NCBI GenBank assembly: GCA_030549335.1
Contig: CM060197.1
Span: 24,313,501 to 24,377,500, forward strand
From: Pontederia crassipes
Taxonomy: Eukaryota; Streptophyta; Magnoliopsida; Commelinales; Pontederiaceae
DNA length: 64,000 nt
Direction: 5' to 3'
Shown here: one piece after another, positions 11,804 to 24,159 of the stretch
How positions within the stretch are numbered: position 1 is the stretch's first letter
Layout of the letters: each line of letters opens with the position of its first letter
Notes under the pieces: model-generated
What the model saw: only the letters and a program-made list of their open reading frames with translations
Told to the model about the DNA's origin: nothing
Database searches by the model: none
Translations under genes and position numbers: made by a program

Positions 11804-13887
11804 AGTTTTTGGCGCTGTTGCCGGAGAATTATTCTTTACTTACTATTCTTGTTTTATGCTACTTTGGGACTTTATTTTTCTATTGCTTTCACTTGTTCTT
11901 TTAGTTGTGTAAGTTTTTAGGTTTACATCTTTCGTACACAACTTAACTCTCATGCTCATATCATTACATCCTCAATGGGAAAGAAGAAAACGTCCATCAG
12001 CCAGCACATTGAGGAAAAATAAGTTGTTGTCTAGTTTGATATAGTTCAAAGCGAAGCTTCATCATGTAACAACAACACAAAAAAGCCTCAACAATCTCCA
12101 TATGAAGACTTCTTCATGGACCCAGAAAGCATTATCATAAGAAAATTGAGTCCTTTATTGAAACAACTCTCCACACGAAACTATCAAATCGACAATCTAG
12201 AGAGATAACTTTCAAATTTTTGGCATCGAACTGAGGAGATATAGGAGCATGTTACAACTCTTCTCAAATTGAAATATTCTATTGAGCCAAAAGTTGATCT
12301 TGAAGGGATGATGGGTCAACTTATTACAACAATTGAAAGGAAGCTTCAAATGCAAGATCAACACATTCAAAATTTGGCGGCTCAATTGACAAATTCAGAA
12401 ACAAATCGAAGAAGACAACACAGAGCTCAAGTTTGATGCTTTGAAAGCAAAGCTACATATGTTAGGGAGTCAAGTCACACAATTGACTTCTCAAAAATCT
12501 GAACCTCCAAAGCACATCAACGAGAGCCCAACCATCATCATGTGCCCATGCCATCATCAACAATCATATCAAAGAAGAGGGCATCCAAGAACAAAGTCTT
12601 CAGTATGCAAGGCTTATTAAGGAGACAAGTGCATATATCATGAAAGAGGGACAAGTTAGAAAGAGGAGCTCGCCTACGGAGGTCTCCACTATTCAAACTT
12701 CATCTCCAACACCGACTTCATTACCATCAACATCAATGAAAAGCTATGCAAATTCAAAAATACCAAGGAGAGAAATAACATCATTGACATCAATAGAGAC
12801 CTCTCTAACTAATACACAACAGTGGAAAATCAAAGGAAAATAATGAAGCACATCACTAACCTCAAACAAACCAACTACATTAGTTCAATGGAGACCTAAG
12901 AACCATTTGGAAATTCATGATAATTAGCAACACAACTCATAAATTAAGAATGATGTTGTACTTGAAGAACCTCCACCACTTGACGATGACACAAGGGTGG
13001 AGACATTGGTTGTCATCCACCACTATGCATGTTGAGCCTCACCACATCGAACGTTCATGACCACATCAAATAATCTCGATGAGATTGTTCCTTCATATAA
13101 TTATTCTAATTGATTATCTTATATCAATCTCAACATAGGTCATATCAAAGTCAAGCTAAAGACTTTAAATTAGAACTATTCTTCTACCATTATCCCTTAA
13201 TTTGGATTTTATTTTTCATTTGATTAGATTAGTTTTTTTCTCTTTCTAAATTTAGTGTCTTAGTTGTTTATTTTTATTTTGTTATTTTTATTGATCATCA
13301 TTTGCAGGTCCAAACAAAAATGAAGATCATGTGTCATTATTTACATATCACAGGTCGTCATTTTCTTGTCATAGGCGTTATCTCCCACTTTCACGGGGCA
13401 TCACTCCATAGTCACGATCCTCATAGTACATAATTCTAACCTCATCGATCATCATCGGTTGTTGCATGAAGTTCACGAGTATCCATTAGTGTCATCACGG
13501 GCCGTGATGTTGATGTCACGGGTCTCACAATAGATTTAGACCCAACTTTTCATCTATCACAGGTCGTTACACAAATCTCACGGGTCACCCAGTATGTGCA
13601 TTTGCTCTCACAAAACTCATCAGAGGTCATTATAATAGTTTCACGTGTTTCACAGTAAGTTTAACATCCTACACTCCTAGATCTCACGGGTCGTTAAACA
13701 TGTCTCACAGATCGTAAGTGATTTACATAGCCTGTCAGCCCACGTTTTACCCAGTTCATGCCCCTACACATGTTATGAGCCGTTAATTGCTCTCACGAGG
13801 CATTGTGCACCCTTCACAGGTCGTGAGGAGCGCAGACTCTCTTTCTCAACATAACTTGTGACATCTCCTCATTGGTCCATACCTGTT
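11804..13887 (+). mobile_element. internal region of non-autonomous Athila-like (Ty3/Gypsy) element
   Basis: The primer-binding site TTGGCGCTGTTGCCGGAG (11809-11826) is the tRNA-Asp type characteristic of Athila elements. The rest is only about 2 kb with short broken frames. A stretch around 12250-12450 has a gag-like Gln/Lys-rich helical look, but I cannot assign a domain. No protease, RT or integrase motif is visible, so it cannot move by itself. 13340-13860 carries further CACGGGY/CGTGA palindromes. Confidence 0.6.
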
Positions 13888-16106
13888 GCATGCATTTTAT
13901 AATATTTAATTTAAATTGAATTTAGTTTTATTTTTGTAATTTTCTCGTGGCATGCATTTATTTTGTTCTATTTATTACAATTATTTTTTTGAACTCTCCA
14001 ACTACCTAGGTCTGCATCATTTTGCAAGAAATATCTTAATTTGGTCGAAAATTATCAAAAAAAATATTCGAGCGAAAACGAAGGAAGAAATTAGCCCTCG
14101 AAGTAGAAAATAGCATTTCTCACAAGTCGTAACAGATCTATAATGGCCCTTTGCTATCCATTACGACCAGCAAGACACAGCTCACGACCCTCATAGAAAG
14201 AATACCAGACACGCTCTTATTCGTCACTAGACATAAGAGATTTGTAATGCCCTTATATATTGAAGACACAGACTGTGAGTAAGAGTTCACGGATTGCACA
14301 GAGAGACAAGTTCACAGGCCATCATGAAGTCTTCACGGTACTCACAGAATTATTGCGTAAGAAAGTCAGACTTTATGACGGGCCTTAACACATTTTTAAA
14401 TGAAGAGTTCAGTCGAAAAAAGATTTAACGGGTCATCATCTAGAATTTCAAATCGTATCCAAGTTTGTTCCCCTCCTTTACCGACCGTAACATTTGTTTA
14501 ACGGCCCACACAAAATCAGATGAAAATTTAGCATATCTATATTATGGGGCATAACGAAGACATCATGATGCATACAGAAGGGTGTAAAATCTTTCCAGAA
14601 ACATTATGGATCGTAATAGGCACCTAACGACCCGTTATATCAGTAGACATATCAACTTTCGTGAATTACGCTCGCAAAAGAACAAGTCAAATTCATTATG
14701 GGTCGTAAGACATGGATCACAGACCTAACTTACACGCCGTAAAGGGATTATCACGGCACATATAGAAGCCGAACACATAATTAACTGAGTTACAGGCCGT
14801 TACATCGTTGTTACGGGCCGTAACGTTTATATGAAGACTTCGAATAAGAATTGAATTAGGCCATGAAAACCCCATTACGGGCTGTTAAGTATGCTGATTT
14901 CGTTGATCGTTGATTTTTTTAACGAATTTTGATCGAATTAAGATGTCAGAACGGTGCCTAACATTCTAGAAGATAAATCACGAATCATAATGTTATTTGA
15001 TAATAAGAGCTGAGAATTGGAGATAAATCACGAGATTCATAAGTCAAAGAGGAGTTTAAACTATAGATTATCTTTTGGATAAGTTTTGGACTCCCAACTT
15101 ATCGAGACTTATTGTGAGCCATGGAAATATAAATAGAAGACCTCATAAGATTTGGAAATCTGTGCTTGAGACCCTTGAGCCGTGCCTATTGCAGAAGAAA
15201 TCAATTCAAGTTGGAAAATAGTGTTGGAGAATAATGAGGAGCAGCTCAGCATTAGGGCTCCAAGATCGTTCCAAAAATCATCTAAAGCAAGAACCTCTGA
15301 TCTCTTCCTATTGTGGATGCTCCATTACTGTATTATTTTCATCTTTAATTGTCCAGTTTGTGATAGAGATTTATATTTGTTTCTGGAAAATTGTATGAAC
15401 TAGTTTAGTATTGAATTAATATAATTGCTAGTTCTTTTAGATTATGATTTTGGCATGCTTCATCTTATTTTCTGAAAACATTGTGATGTGAGTTTAGATT
15501 ACAAACCAGCCTTTGGGGTGATTAAGTTCAGAGCGTCATACTTTTTAGTAAATAAAATCTTAACTTATAAGCTACTTCAATCATGACAGAGATCTTGTAA
15601 TTCAGTGCAATGCTCGATTGTCTGCGGTCTAATAGATTATATCCAACGAGAATAACTATTAGTCTAGGATTTACAATTTTATGTGTCTCAGTTTTCTGTT
15701 GATCAAGGGGTTTACTCATCGTTAGAGATTCTGAAGTCTCAAGAACTAACATAGCTCGATTTAATCAGTGCATAAATTGTTATTTTGTGTGATCCTAATC
15801 CGTCTTGAGAATTAACTCTAAACCATATTGTTAAAAGTTCAATTTTTTCTATTTCATGTGAGTCAACCTTACTTTTGATCATCTAGAATTCTTGGGGCTC
15901 TTCACCATTACTTTTAATTGTCAATACATTAATTTTATGCAACTTTTATATTTCTATTTTAAGCACAAGCCCCCTTTTTACTCTCCTAGTAAACTCTTAG
16001 GATATAATTGATTTAGATAGTTCCTCATGGGTTCGACATCCCTTACTCTTTTCACTATATTATTTGATACGACTAGTGCACTTGGTAGCGGATTTATTAT
16101 GCTTCA
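13888..16106 (+). repeat. 3' LTR of Athila-like element, diverged and longer
   Basis: It has the same layout as the left LTR: an AT-rich head with GCATGCATTT, a palindrome-rich zone (14100-14900), a TATA-like AATATAAATAGAAG near 15127, and the end block GACTAGTGCACTTGGTAGC. The distance from TATA to the end (about 980 bp) equals that of the left LTR, but the palindrome zone is expanded. Just after the end, 16105-16143 is duplicated at 16151-16189 (46-bp period). Confidence 0.5.
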
Positions 16107-16194
16107 ACTTTTTAACTGTAGGTTACTTGTGCATGTAATTTATTTTGCTACAACTTTTTAACTGTAGGTTACTTGTGCATGTAATTATGAAAAA

Positions 16195-16642
16195 TCATGT
16201 AATTTATACGATTTAGGATCCATCCCTAAAACATGAAGAACACAATTATGACATATAAAACTCTAGCAATTAGATCTAGGCATGAAAACTAAATCAGATT
16301 TAGAGATGTACATAAAATTCCCCAATCACAATTCCTATCAAGAACTAGATTGTTCTTGGATATCTCAATCCAATCACATCAACATCGAGAGGGAAGAGAG
16401 GGGTTTAGATCCCCTTTACATTCCTTTCAATCCTAGTTTGATCTTCTTCTCTTTCTTCCTTTTCTTCCTCTTCCTTTTCTTTCTCCTTGTGCTCCCTCTT
16501 GATTATCTTCCAAATCTAGTCGTCAGGTGCATATACGAGGAAAAGAGTCCATAGAAAGAAATTTGCGCTTTATATAAGGGAGATCATGAGGGTTTTGGCC
16601 CAAAGAGAAAATTGCTCCTAATTAAAAATCTGAGATATTACA
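16195..16642 (+). repeat. right part of the split TGTAAYGACC-family element
   Basis: It resembles the right end of the copy at 27302-29770: CCCTAAAACATG, CAATCACAATTCC, CTCAATCCAATCACA, then GAGAGGGGTTTAGATCCCCTTTA, a Phe/Leu-rich pyrimidine tract, TTTATATAAGGG and the end GATATTACA. With 9786-10093 it frames the Athila-like insertion. Confidence 0.5.
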
Positions 16643-17500
16643 GTAACCGTCAAAGCAGCATAGTAAGGAAGTCGTCGTGGCGGCTGAAGCACCCTAATAG
16701 GGGAGGGGATTCTAGAGAGAGACAAAATAAAATCTTTAAGGGCATTAACAACAAAAATATACATTAATCCTAGCCATCCAATAAATCTAACGGCCAAAAT
16801 TTATGCATGTTCCTCCTTCCCTTATTATAATGTTATTTTATTTTTTTTCTATTACTTTTATCTTTGTAATGATGTGCCTGAGGTAACAATACGAGTAAAT
16901 ATGTGATAGTCGATTAAAATCTCATTATAAAAGTAAAGTTTGAGAATAAAATTGAAGAAAGGGTAAAATTTGAGGACAATTATTTTATCCGACAAAACTC
17001 TAGTGAAGACAACAAATTCAAAATGAAGATGAATCTCCCTTCTTTTAGTGGCGATTACAAATCAAAGAATTCTTGGACAAGCAAAAATGGAGAGATTGTT
17101 CAAGTATATGAAAATTATCAGGCACAAGTAGGTGAAACAAATAGAGACATGAATTTCATGCGAACCTTTTGGTCTGACACGTGATTTGCACGAAATATCT
17201 CATGCGATAAGCACAGATCGACAAGCATAGGCCAAGCACATCCCGACCAAGGATTGTATGATTTTATTATATACCTTAATATTTAGTAATTAATTTTTTA
17301 TTACTATAGTCTAAAATCTAAATAAATCATAATTCAATATTCAATATTTATTATGTTTTATTATAAATTATAGACTTATAATACTACTAGGTTTTTTTAG
17401 AAGAAAAGAATAATGAGTGCATGATCAATCTGTTTTAGTTTTGATTGTGTCAGGTTTGTCCAAAGGGCCACCCACCGTGCCACCACACAAAATAAAATCG
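16643..17500. other. intergenic, nothing recognised
   Basis: AT-rich with no long reading frame or clear repeat border. Confidence 0.5.
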
Positions 17501-17509
17501 ACCCATATC

Positions 17510-18140
17510 CAATATTTTCATAATTGGACCCGCGACTGGATTGGATTTCTTATCGGATCACGGTTGGACTGGTTTGATCAAGTTCGATCGAATTGAACCA
17601 AATTTTAAAATAATATTATTTATAATAATTATAAAGATATAATATAAGTTATATGATATAATATGTGAATATTGTACGAATAACCTATTAATAATATTAA
17701 AAAATAATATAACATAAAATTTATTTATTAAAAGTTTTAATAATAAAGAATAATAATTAATGATTATAGATGCTATATTAATGAAGTTAATCTTAATTTT
17801 TTTTCTTTTTTCTTTAACACTTTTCCTTTTATTTCTTTTATTTACGTCCTTTAATAATTTTCCATTTTAACATTAGGCATTTTAAATACTTATTTTTTTT
17901 TAATTTCATTCCTATTTAATTGTATGCATGTCATATTCCTTCCTACTTTACATTTCTTATATTCTTTTTTTTTTTCTTTTTTAACTTTCCTATTTTTATC
18001 ATTTTTTTATTTTTTAAAAATTAAGATTAAACCGAGTTGAACCGATTCAACCGATCCAACATCGAAATCAATTTTGCATTCTAACCGAGCTGAATCAGTG
18101 ACCGATCCGTGGTTGAATCGATTGACCCAAGGTTCAATCA
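17510..18140. mobile_element. AT-rich MITE-like element with GGTTSRATC ends, copy 1
   Basis: The ends are GC-richer and mutually inverted (phrases such as GGTTGGACTGGTTTGATC on the left, GAACCGATTCAACCGATCC on the right) around a very AT-rich core. The same design recurs at 18415-18990. Exact ends and target duplications were not resolved. Confidence 0.45.
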
Positions 18141-18414
18141 AATTTTATTTGAACCCCTTAGACACGATGAAATCTGAGTTGACCAAATTATATTTGACGA
18201 GTTGACAAAATTCAATTTGACTCGCTTAGACACGAATGAAATCCGAGTTGACGGATTCCGAACACCATTCGAAATTTCATTTCTATAAATACATTTAAAT
18301 GATAGTGACATCACTAGGAACAACCAAAGTATTCAGTCCTACTCATATCCATAGGTTCGGGTGAAGTTGTTAGGTGAGCGATTCCTTCCCCCCAATGTTT
18401 TCCAAACAAGATTC

Positions 18415-18990
18415 AGAAACGAATCGAATTCATTATCGGTTTATGGTTCAATAAATTTTATCGAATTGAATCAAATTTTATTAAAATAATATTATATATT
18501 AATTTTAAATATATATATCATAATTAAGTTATTATATAATATATCATACTATTAATAGTAATAATAAATTAATATAAAACTATTATTATTATATTCTATA
18601 AATTTAAACTATCCAAAATTATATGATTGGTACATTATTATATATTTTATTATTTATATAACATTTGTGATGTTATATTATTATATATTTTATTATTTAT
18701 ATAACATTTGTGATGTTATATTATTATATATTTTATTATTTATATAACATTTGTGATGTTACATTTGTGATCTTTCCTTAATTTATACTTTTTTTTAAAA
18801 AAATTGCTTCCATTTCTTAACTTCTTTCCATTTAAACTTATTTTTTTAAAAAACACTGAGCCGCTTCACCGGTTCATCGGTTTTTTCTGATTCAATCGGA
18901 AATTAGCCAGTTAAAATGATTTTGAATCTAAACCGAACTGGACCAAGCACCGGTTTGCAGTCGAATCTATTGAACCGGCCGGTCCAATTT
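18415..18990. mobile_element. AT-rich MITE-like element with GGTTSRATC ends, copy 2
   Basis: Left part AATCGAATTCATTATCGG, right part CCGGTTCATCGG and GAACCGGCCGGTCC, around an AT core that contains the 43-bp tandem repeat listed next. It is related to copy 1 by layout and phrases. Confidence 0.45.
18636..18765. repeat. 43-bp tandem repeat, three copies
   Basis: The phrase ACATTTGTGATGTTA occurs at 18661, 18704 and 18747, exactly 43 bp apart, with nearly identical AT-rich spacers. Confidence 0.9.
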
Positions 18991-19737
18991 TAATAACATT
19001 GCTTCCTCCCAAATATGAGCAGATCCTTTCCAACTTGTTTCCATCCAAGTCTACAAGATGATGCTCTATTGGTTGGTTGAGAAAGAACAAATTGCAATCT
19101 TGCATCCTGCTCTTAAGTTATTTGCTCGAAAGATGCTATATACATTGACGGATTTAATTCGAGTGATGGGAGCATCTGCTCCCAGGATTTTAGCCATTAG
19201 ATCTCTCATCTATGGAGAAATAGCGCACGATTTTCCAATCATTGGATCTTCACGCGACGGCTACTGATTCGTCCGTTGTATTTTTCTTTTCTTCTCTCGC
19301 GAGCGATCTCGATCATGCTCCTCATTGCTGCTGCGTTCGTCGCTGCTCCTCATCGCTGTCATGTTCCGAGTCATCATAACCCATCGCCGCCGCCCCATTT
19401 GCCAAAGCCCCGTTCCACGATAGCCGAACTGCTTCGACCATGCTCCTCATCGTCTGTCGTGTTAGCCACTATTCCTTGCCGCTGCCTCATTCGCTGTTGC
19501 TCATCGTCGTTGTTCCTCGTCGCTGCTACATTCACTGTCACCGCCTTCGCGAGTCGTCGTCGCCCATCGCGAGCCCTCGCCGCTACTGTATTCTCCGCGA
19601 GCGGCCGCTCTCGCTGTCATCGCATCCTTCGCGAGCAACCCCTCATCGTCACGTTCCCCGCGACCGCACATCGCCATCACCACATTCGCCGAAGCCCCAT
19701 TCCGTCATTATCAGATAGAGCTTGCCAGTTAGAAATT
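18991..19737. other. intergenic; GC-rich CT/CG tract, no supported gene
   Basis: 19276-19730 is rich in CTCATCGTC-like phrases and is open in several frames on both strands at once (169 and 92 codons plus, 60 codons minus). That is the mark of composition, not coding. No family is recognised. Confidence 0.5.
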
Positions 19738-21500
19738 TGTAACAACTCCAATTTTGGGTCAAATTCATTTGGACCTTTTGATTAAAACCCTAGACTAGGC
19801 TTTATAAAAACCCCAAAACCATTCCTCTCCTCATTTTGCTTATTTCCCACACATGACGACTACAACCTAAGAGGAGGAAAAAGGAGGAGAACGATGATGA
19901 AAAAGAGGGCAAAGAGGAAGATAACATGGACAAGGGAAAGGGAATTAATATTGAAGAACAAGATGTTAAAGGGATCTAAACTCCTTTCTCCCATCTCAAT
20001 GCTGTTTTGTTTGGACTGAGAGTCTCAAGAACACTCTGTTCTTGATAGAAATTTTTATTGACGGTTGCATAAATAAGGATTGCATGAATGAACGTTTCAT
20101 GATTTATGTTGCATAATATGTTAAATTTGTGACTGTTTGATAATAATTATTTGGATAGGTTTTACTTATCCAAAAATTACAAATTAATATGAATGGAAAG
20201 CCCTCGAAGTATAGTTTCCACAAAAATAGGTTTTATATCATTTGGAGATATATACAAATAGTTCTGATCCAAACACCGGACTACTATCATGCTGTCTCGG
20301 GTAACAATGAGATCAAATTGTAAAAAGTATAATAAATTGGAAATATTGAATTAAATATTTGAAATTTATTCATAAGCTAAAGGTTTGTGTTATCTTTTTG
20401 TGAAAATTAGAATAGACTGAAAAGAACAAGTATAAGTTAAGTTATTAATAATTAAGCGACTCATACTAAAATACTGTGTAGAGAATAGATTTTGTTAGTT
20501 GTATGAATTTCTAGGAAAAAGTCTTAAATCTTGTTAACAAATGAAAATTTCATGTTTTAATGTTTTCTATGATGCATATATGCTAAGAGATCATGCCTGA
20601 AATATTTATAATGTTTTAGATTATTTTAATTGGAATTTTGATCTCAAAAGTTGAGATTTCCGAGTTGAAAATCGAGATTTCAGGACGACGGCACGGCCAT
20701 GCCAACCCGTGAAATGTCTGTCACACCCGTGAAACATTTGTCACGGCCGTTACCAACTTGTCATGACCGTGAGCGAGAACAATAGCTGAAATTTGGCAAA
20801 AACTGAGGGTGGCACGGCCATGACAAAGATGGGCACAACTATGACACCCTGGGAACGGCCATAATAGTGCCAGACATGGCCACGACAATGCTGGGCACGA
20901 CCCTAACATTTTTGGGCACGGCTATGACATTGGAAAATGATTTTTATGACGTTTTAAACATATTTTCTTATGTATATAGGTTATATATTGATTGTGTATG
21001 ACACATAGATACACGTAATGCATGCTCAGCCGTAATTAGGCTAAAAGATGAAGAATGATTGTTGTATTAGAAAGCATAATGCACCTAAAGTTGAAGAATA
21101 CATTTGTCACTCATCAATGGTGAGAAGCAAAGTCCTGCACCTATGTATATACTTCAAGAGGATTTAAGCCAGCGAAGTAAAGTCTTACATTTGTGTATGT
21201 GCTTTTCAGCGAACAAAGTTCCTTATTAAAAAGTGTGTGTATTCCCTAAAATAAAGTTCCTCACTATTATAGTGTGCGTATTCTTCGGAATAAAGTCTCT
21301 CACTGTTATAGTATGTATATATTTTGGAATAAAGTCCCTTACTATTATGATGTGCGTGTTCCTAAGGATGTGTCCTAGCTAGCCAACGTGAGATGTGATA
21401 TGATTCTTTAAACTATGTTAAGATCAAAGATGTTGTAAGATAAAGTAAGAATGAAAGTGAAGTTAAATTCAAAGTATCATATAACAAAGGATGAAAGTAA

Positions 21501-21501
21501 A

Positions 21502-21537
<36 letters not shown>

Positions 21538-21538
21538 G
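21501..21538. repeat. (GAT)n microsatellite
   Basis: About twelve uninterrupted GAT units. Confidence 0.95.
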
Positions 21539-22227
21539 TAAAGATGGAATGTAAAGTCCTACACTTATGTATGTACTTCAAGGGGGCTTAAGTCTGAGAA
21601 GTAAAGTTCTACATCTATGTATGTAATTTCCAATGAACAATGTCCATCATCCTAAAGTGTGTGTATTCTTAAATATGATTACGAATAAAGTCCCTCACTT
21701 TTATTATGTGTGTTCCTAAGTATGACTTATAATATGTAATGAAAATCAAGATGGTATTATGTGATAAAGATGAATGATGAAGATGACACATGAAGGATCA
21801 TAATAAAGAAAGAAAATAAGGATGAAATAAGATCCAAAGGGTTATAAAGCAACCCTGAGGAGATGTAAAATATAAAAGAAGGCAAAAAGTAATGATTAAA
21901 GAGTTATGAAAAAACTCCTAAGATGTACATGAAAGAAGTCAAGACGTGCTTGATAATGAAAGTGAAAAGAAATGATATGTTATGTCACGTACGTTATGAA
22001 TGATATGAATGTATATTATTATTAGATGATACTTGCAGATGATGGATATGAAGTTAAGTATCTATGATATTATGTTTATGTTCATGAATGCTATATGAAG
22101 AATGAATGTAAGTATGATGTAGTGTCATGTAAGTTTTATGATATAGTTCATGACATGCATGTTCATATGTTATTGTTGTTATGATTATGATGCATCGTGT
22201 TGATGTGCCTTGAATTATGTATCATGT

Positions 22228-22487
22228 TCCCAAAATTAGGAAAGAAAAAATGAAAAAGGAGGAAAAATGAGAATCTATGGCGGAAGCGGAGGGCTTGGGC
22301 CGTTATGATGTACATTCTCTTTTGGCTCATAGTGAAAATTTCTGGCGGCGGCCTCCTTTGCGCGTGGATGTTTCTCTCTTGTTCACATTGATCAAGAGAG
22401 TTTTACCACGTTAAATCTCTGTGTTCATCTTCTCTTTCTTTCGTTGTTTTGATTATTCATCGATTATCGGTGTTTTATTCGCAACAC
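22228..22487 (+). mobile_element. possible short Copia-type solo LTR inside the element at 19738
   Basis: It starts TGTTCCC and ends CGCAACA. It contains GATCAAGAGAGTTTTACCACG and a T-rich tail with TTGATTATTCATCGATTATCGG, phrases typical of plant Copia LTR ends. The corresponding place in the sister copy lacks it. No clean target duplication. Confidence 0.35.
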
Positions 22488-23006
22488 ATCGCATGTAATA
22501 TCATGTGATAGGATGGCATGGCATGCATGACCTTTACATAGTCTAATTAGAAACCCTGCACTCTGGATTCGTACAGATAACTAAGATTAAGTGATGGATG
22601 TCAGCTCAAGCTCATGATGAAGTGTTACATATGCTTAGGTTTAAATAAGTCTTATAGTTCTATTTGAACATTGAGATTAATGATGTACCGAAGGTTTAGG
22701 CATTTAATATTTTTTTGAAGTATCAGTTATGATATGATTAATAGAAAATTTTTATTTATGATGATTTTTGTTAAATTGTCAAGTCTTCCGCTGTTAAATG
22801 ATATATGACGAACGGACTAACAACGCGAAATTATCCTAAATGCCCAAAATTTTTAGGGTGAATTTTTCGGGTCGTTAAGTAATCAAACAGAGAAGTGTGA
22901 AATTTGAGAGTACAGATCGAACGATCGCGTGATTCCAATCGGAGATGATAGACTTAGGGGCTAAAAATTTGGGGGCACCCCATTAAATTCTTCAATTATA
23001 ATCTTA

Positions 23007-23016
23007 TACGAGATAC

Positions 23017-23051
<35 letters not shown>
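23007..23051. repeat. (TA)n microsatellite
   Basis: TA dinucleotides with one G interruption. Confidence 0.9.
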
Positions 23052-23501
23052 CTTCTTAATTTTCGCATTATACATTTTCTTAATTTAAAGTCCGTCAAAA
23101 GGAGTAATTCATAACCTTTGTTTATATACTACTTAATTAAATTAGATGAATTAATGAGTGTCGCGCATATAAAGAAAAGACCAATAAGAAACTACAAGAT
23201 ACATGACGACTACGATAAAAAGATTGGAACTACAATAAACCTCTGAATTCATGTGAAAGTTTTAGTTGCCATGGCATATGATTATAATTACGCATATGAT
23301 TACAATAAACCAGTCCAGTAAAAATATTCAAGGTAAGTACGCATATGATTCGCCATTTGACAACAAATTCTGTTGATTTTTTGGAAATTTAATATGAATA
23401 ATGATGACGACGAAGATGACGACTTCTAAGTATAAAATATAAATAGCAAAAAATAGCTCTTGAAATGATATAACTAGTTAGCTGCATTACTAGAACTCTC
23501 A

Positions 23502-23529
23502 ATATATATATATATATATATATACATAC

Positions 23530-23599
<70 letters not shown>

Positions 23600-23600
23600 G
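23502..23600. repeat. (TA)n microsatellite near the 3' end of the glutaredoxin gene
   Basis: About 100 bp of TA with TG/CA interruptions, roughly 90 bp beyond the glutaredoxin stop codon. Tyr/Ile-repeat reading frames across it are artefacts. Confidence 0.9.
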
Positions 23601-23688
23601 CCCATGACAAAGGAACTAGAGCCACCGTTCCCCTCATAATGGACGTGGTGCATGATGCGTGCATGAAAGCTGCACATAGGTGATCAGT

Positions 23689-24000
23689 CTAGAGCCAGAG
23701 GGCGCCTGCATCTCGGAGCAGGGAGGCCAAGTTTCCGCAGAGATGAAGAGTCATGATTCTGTCAGTTGAACCCACCAGGTTGCCGCCGATGAAGACGACC
23801 GGCACCGCCTCCCGGCGACCGAGAAGCTGCACCAGCGCCCTCTCCATGTCCCTCCCCCGGGGATCCTGGTCTAGCTCGTGAACGGCCGGGTTAACCCCCA
23901 TGTCCAGGAACAGGCTCTTGACGCTGTGGCACATGGAGCAGGAGCTCTTGCTGAAGATGACCACAGCGCGTTGCGAGGCTAATGACATGATGCGCTCCAT
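23689..24000 (-). CDS. CC-type (ROXY-like) glutaredoxin, 103 aa, intronless
   Basis: A small thioredoxin-fold protein of the land-plant CC-type glutaredoxin family. These proteins use glutathione and bind TGA bZIP factors in development and stress or nitrogen signalling (family knowledge). Visible: the start MERIMSLASQRAVVIFSKSSC, a redox site C21-S-M-C24, the cis-Pro segment AVPVVFIGG (about residues 65-73), NLVGSTDRIM, and the C-terminal ALWL that in this family is needed for TGA interaction. Length is typical. The active site reads CSMC where most members have CCxC or CCxS, so the second Cys is Ser. The ATG at 24000 is preceded by a well-placed TATA box. It lies between two inverted copies of a 2.5-3.1 kb repeat. 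Confidence 0.92.
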   Translation of the reverse strand: MERIMSLASQRAVVIFSKSSCSMCHSVKSLFLDMGVNPAVHELDQDPRGRDMERALVQLLGRREAVPVVFIGGNLVGSTDRIMTLHLCGNLASLLRDAGALWL

Positions 24001-24150
24001 CTCAAACCGTGATTAGAATGTGAACTATTCGTGGCTGATTTGTCACGGAGGAAATGCTCGAACAGATTGATTAGTAATTAATATGGTTCTGAATTGGATG
24101 GTTTGAGGGTGATTCTCTGGTTGCATTGAACTGTGAGCTCCCATGAGTGC

Positions 24151-24157
24151 TTATATA
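24151..24157 (-). promoter_or_regulatory. TATA box of the glutaredoxin gene
   Basis: TATATAA on the minus strand, about 150 bp before the ATG, which would give a 5' UTR of roughly 120 nt. Confidence 0.6.
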
Positions 24158-24159
24158 GG

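Larger units (their letters stand above)
19738..22876 (-). mobile_element. TGTAAYGACC-family element, copy in minus orientation (probable solo LTR)
   Basis: Read on the minus strand it starts near 22876 with TTAACGACCCG and runs block by block like the copy at 27302-29770, ending GGAGTTGTTACA at 19738. TG...CA-like ends, a TATA box near the far end (minus TTTTTATAAAGCC, about 19800) and the lack of genes suggest a long solo LTR. A TIR transposon is the alternative. Inside are CACGGCCGTG-type palindromes (20690-20930), AAAGTCCYTCACTATTATAG minirepeats (about 21080-21720) and a GAT microsatellite. Confidence 0.5.

Noticed and set aside
19276-19785. 169-codon plus-strand frame rich in Arg/Ser/Pro
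   Set aside because: Other frames on both strands are open over the same GC-rich CT/CG repeat, and no family resemblance or promoter is seen.
23389-23677. Tyr/Ile-repeat frames on the minus strand
   Set aside because: Translation of the TA microsatellite beyond the glutaredoxin stop.
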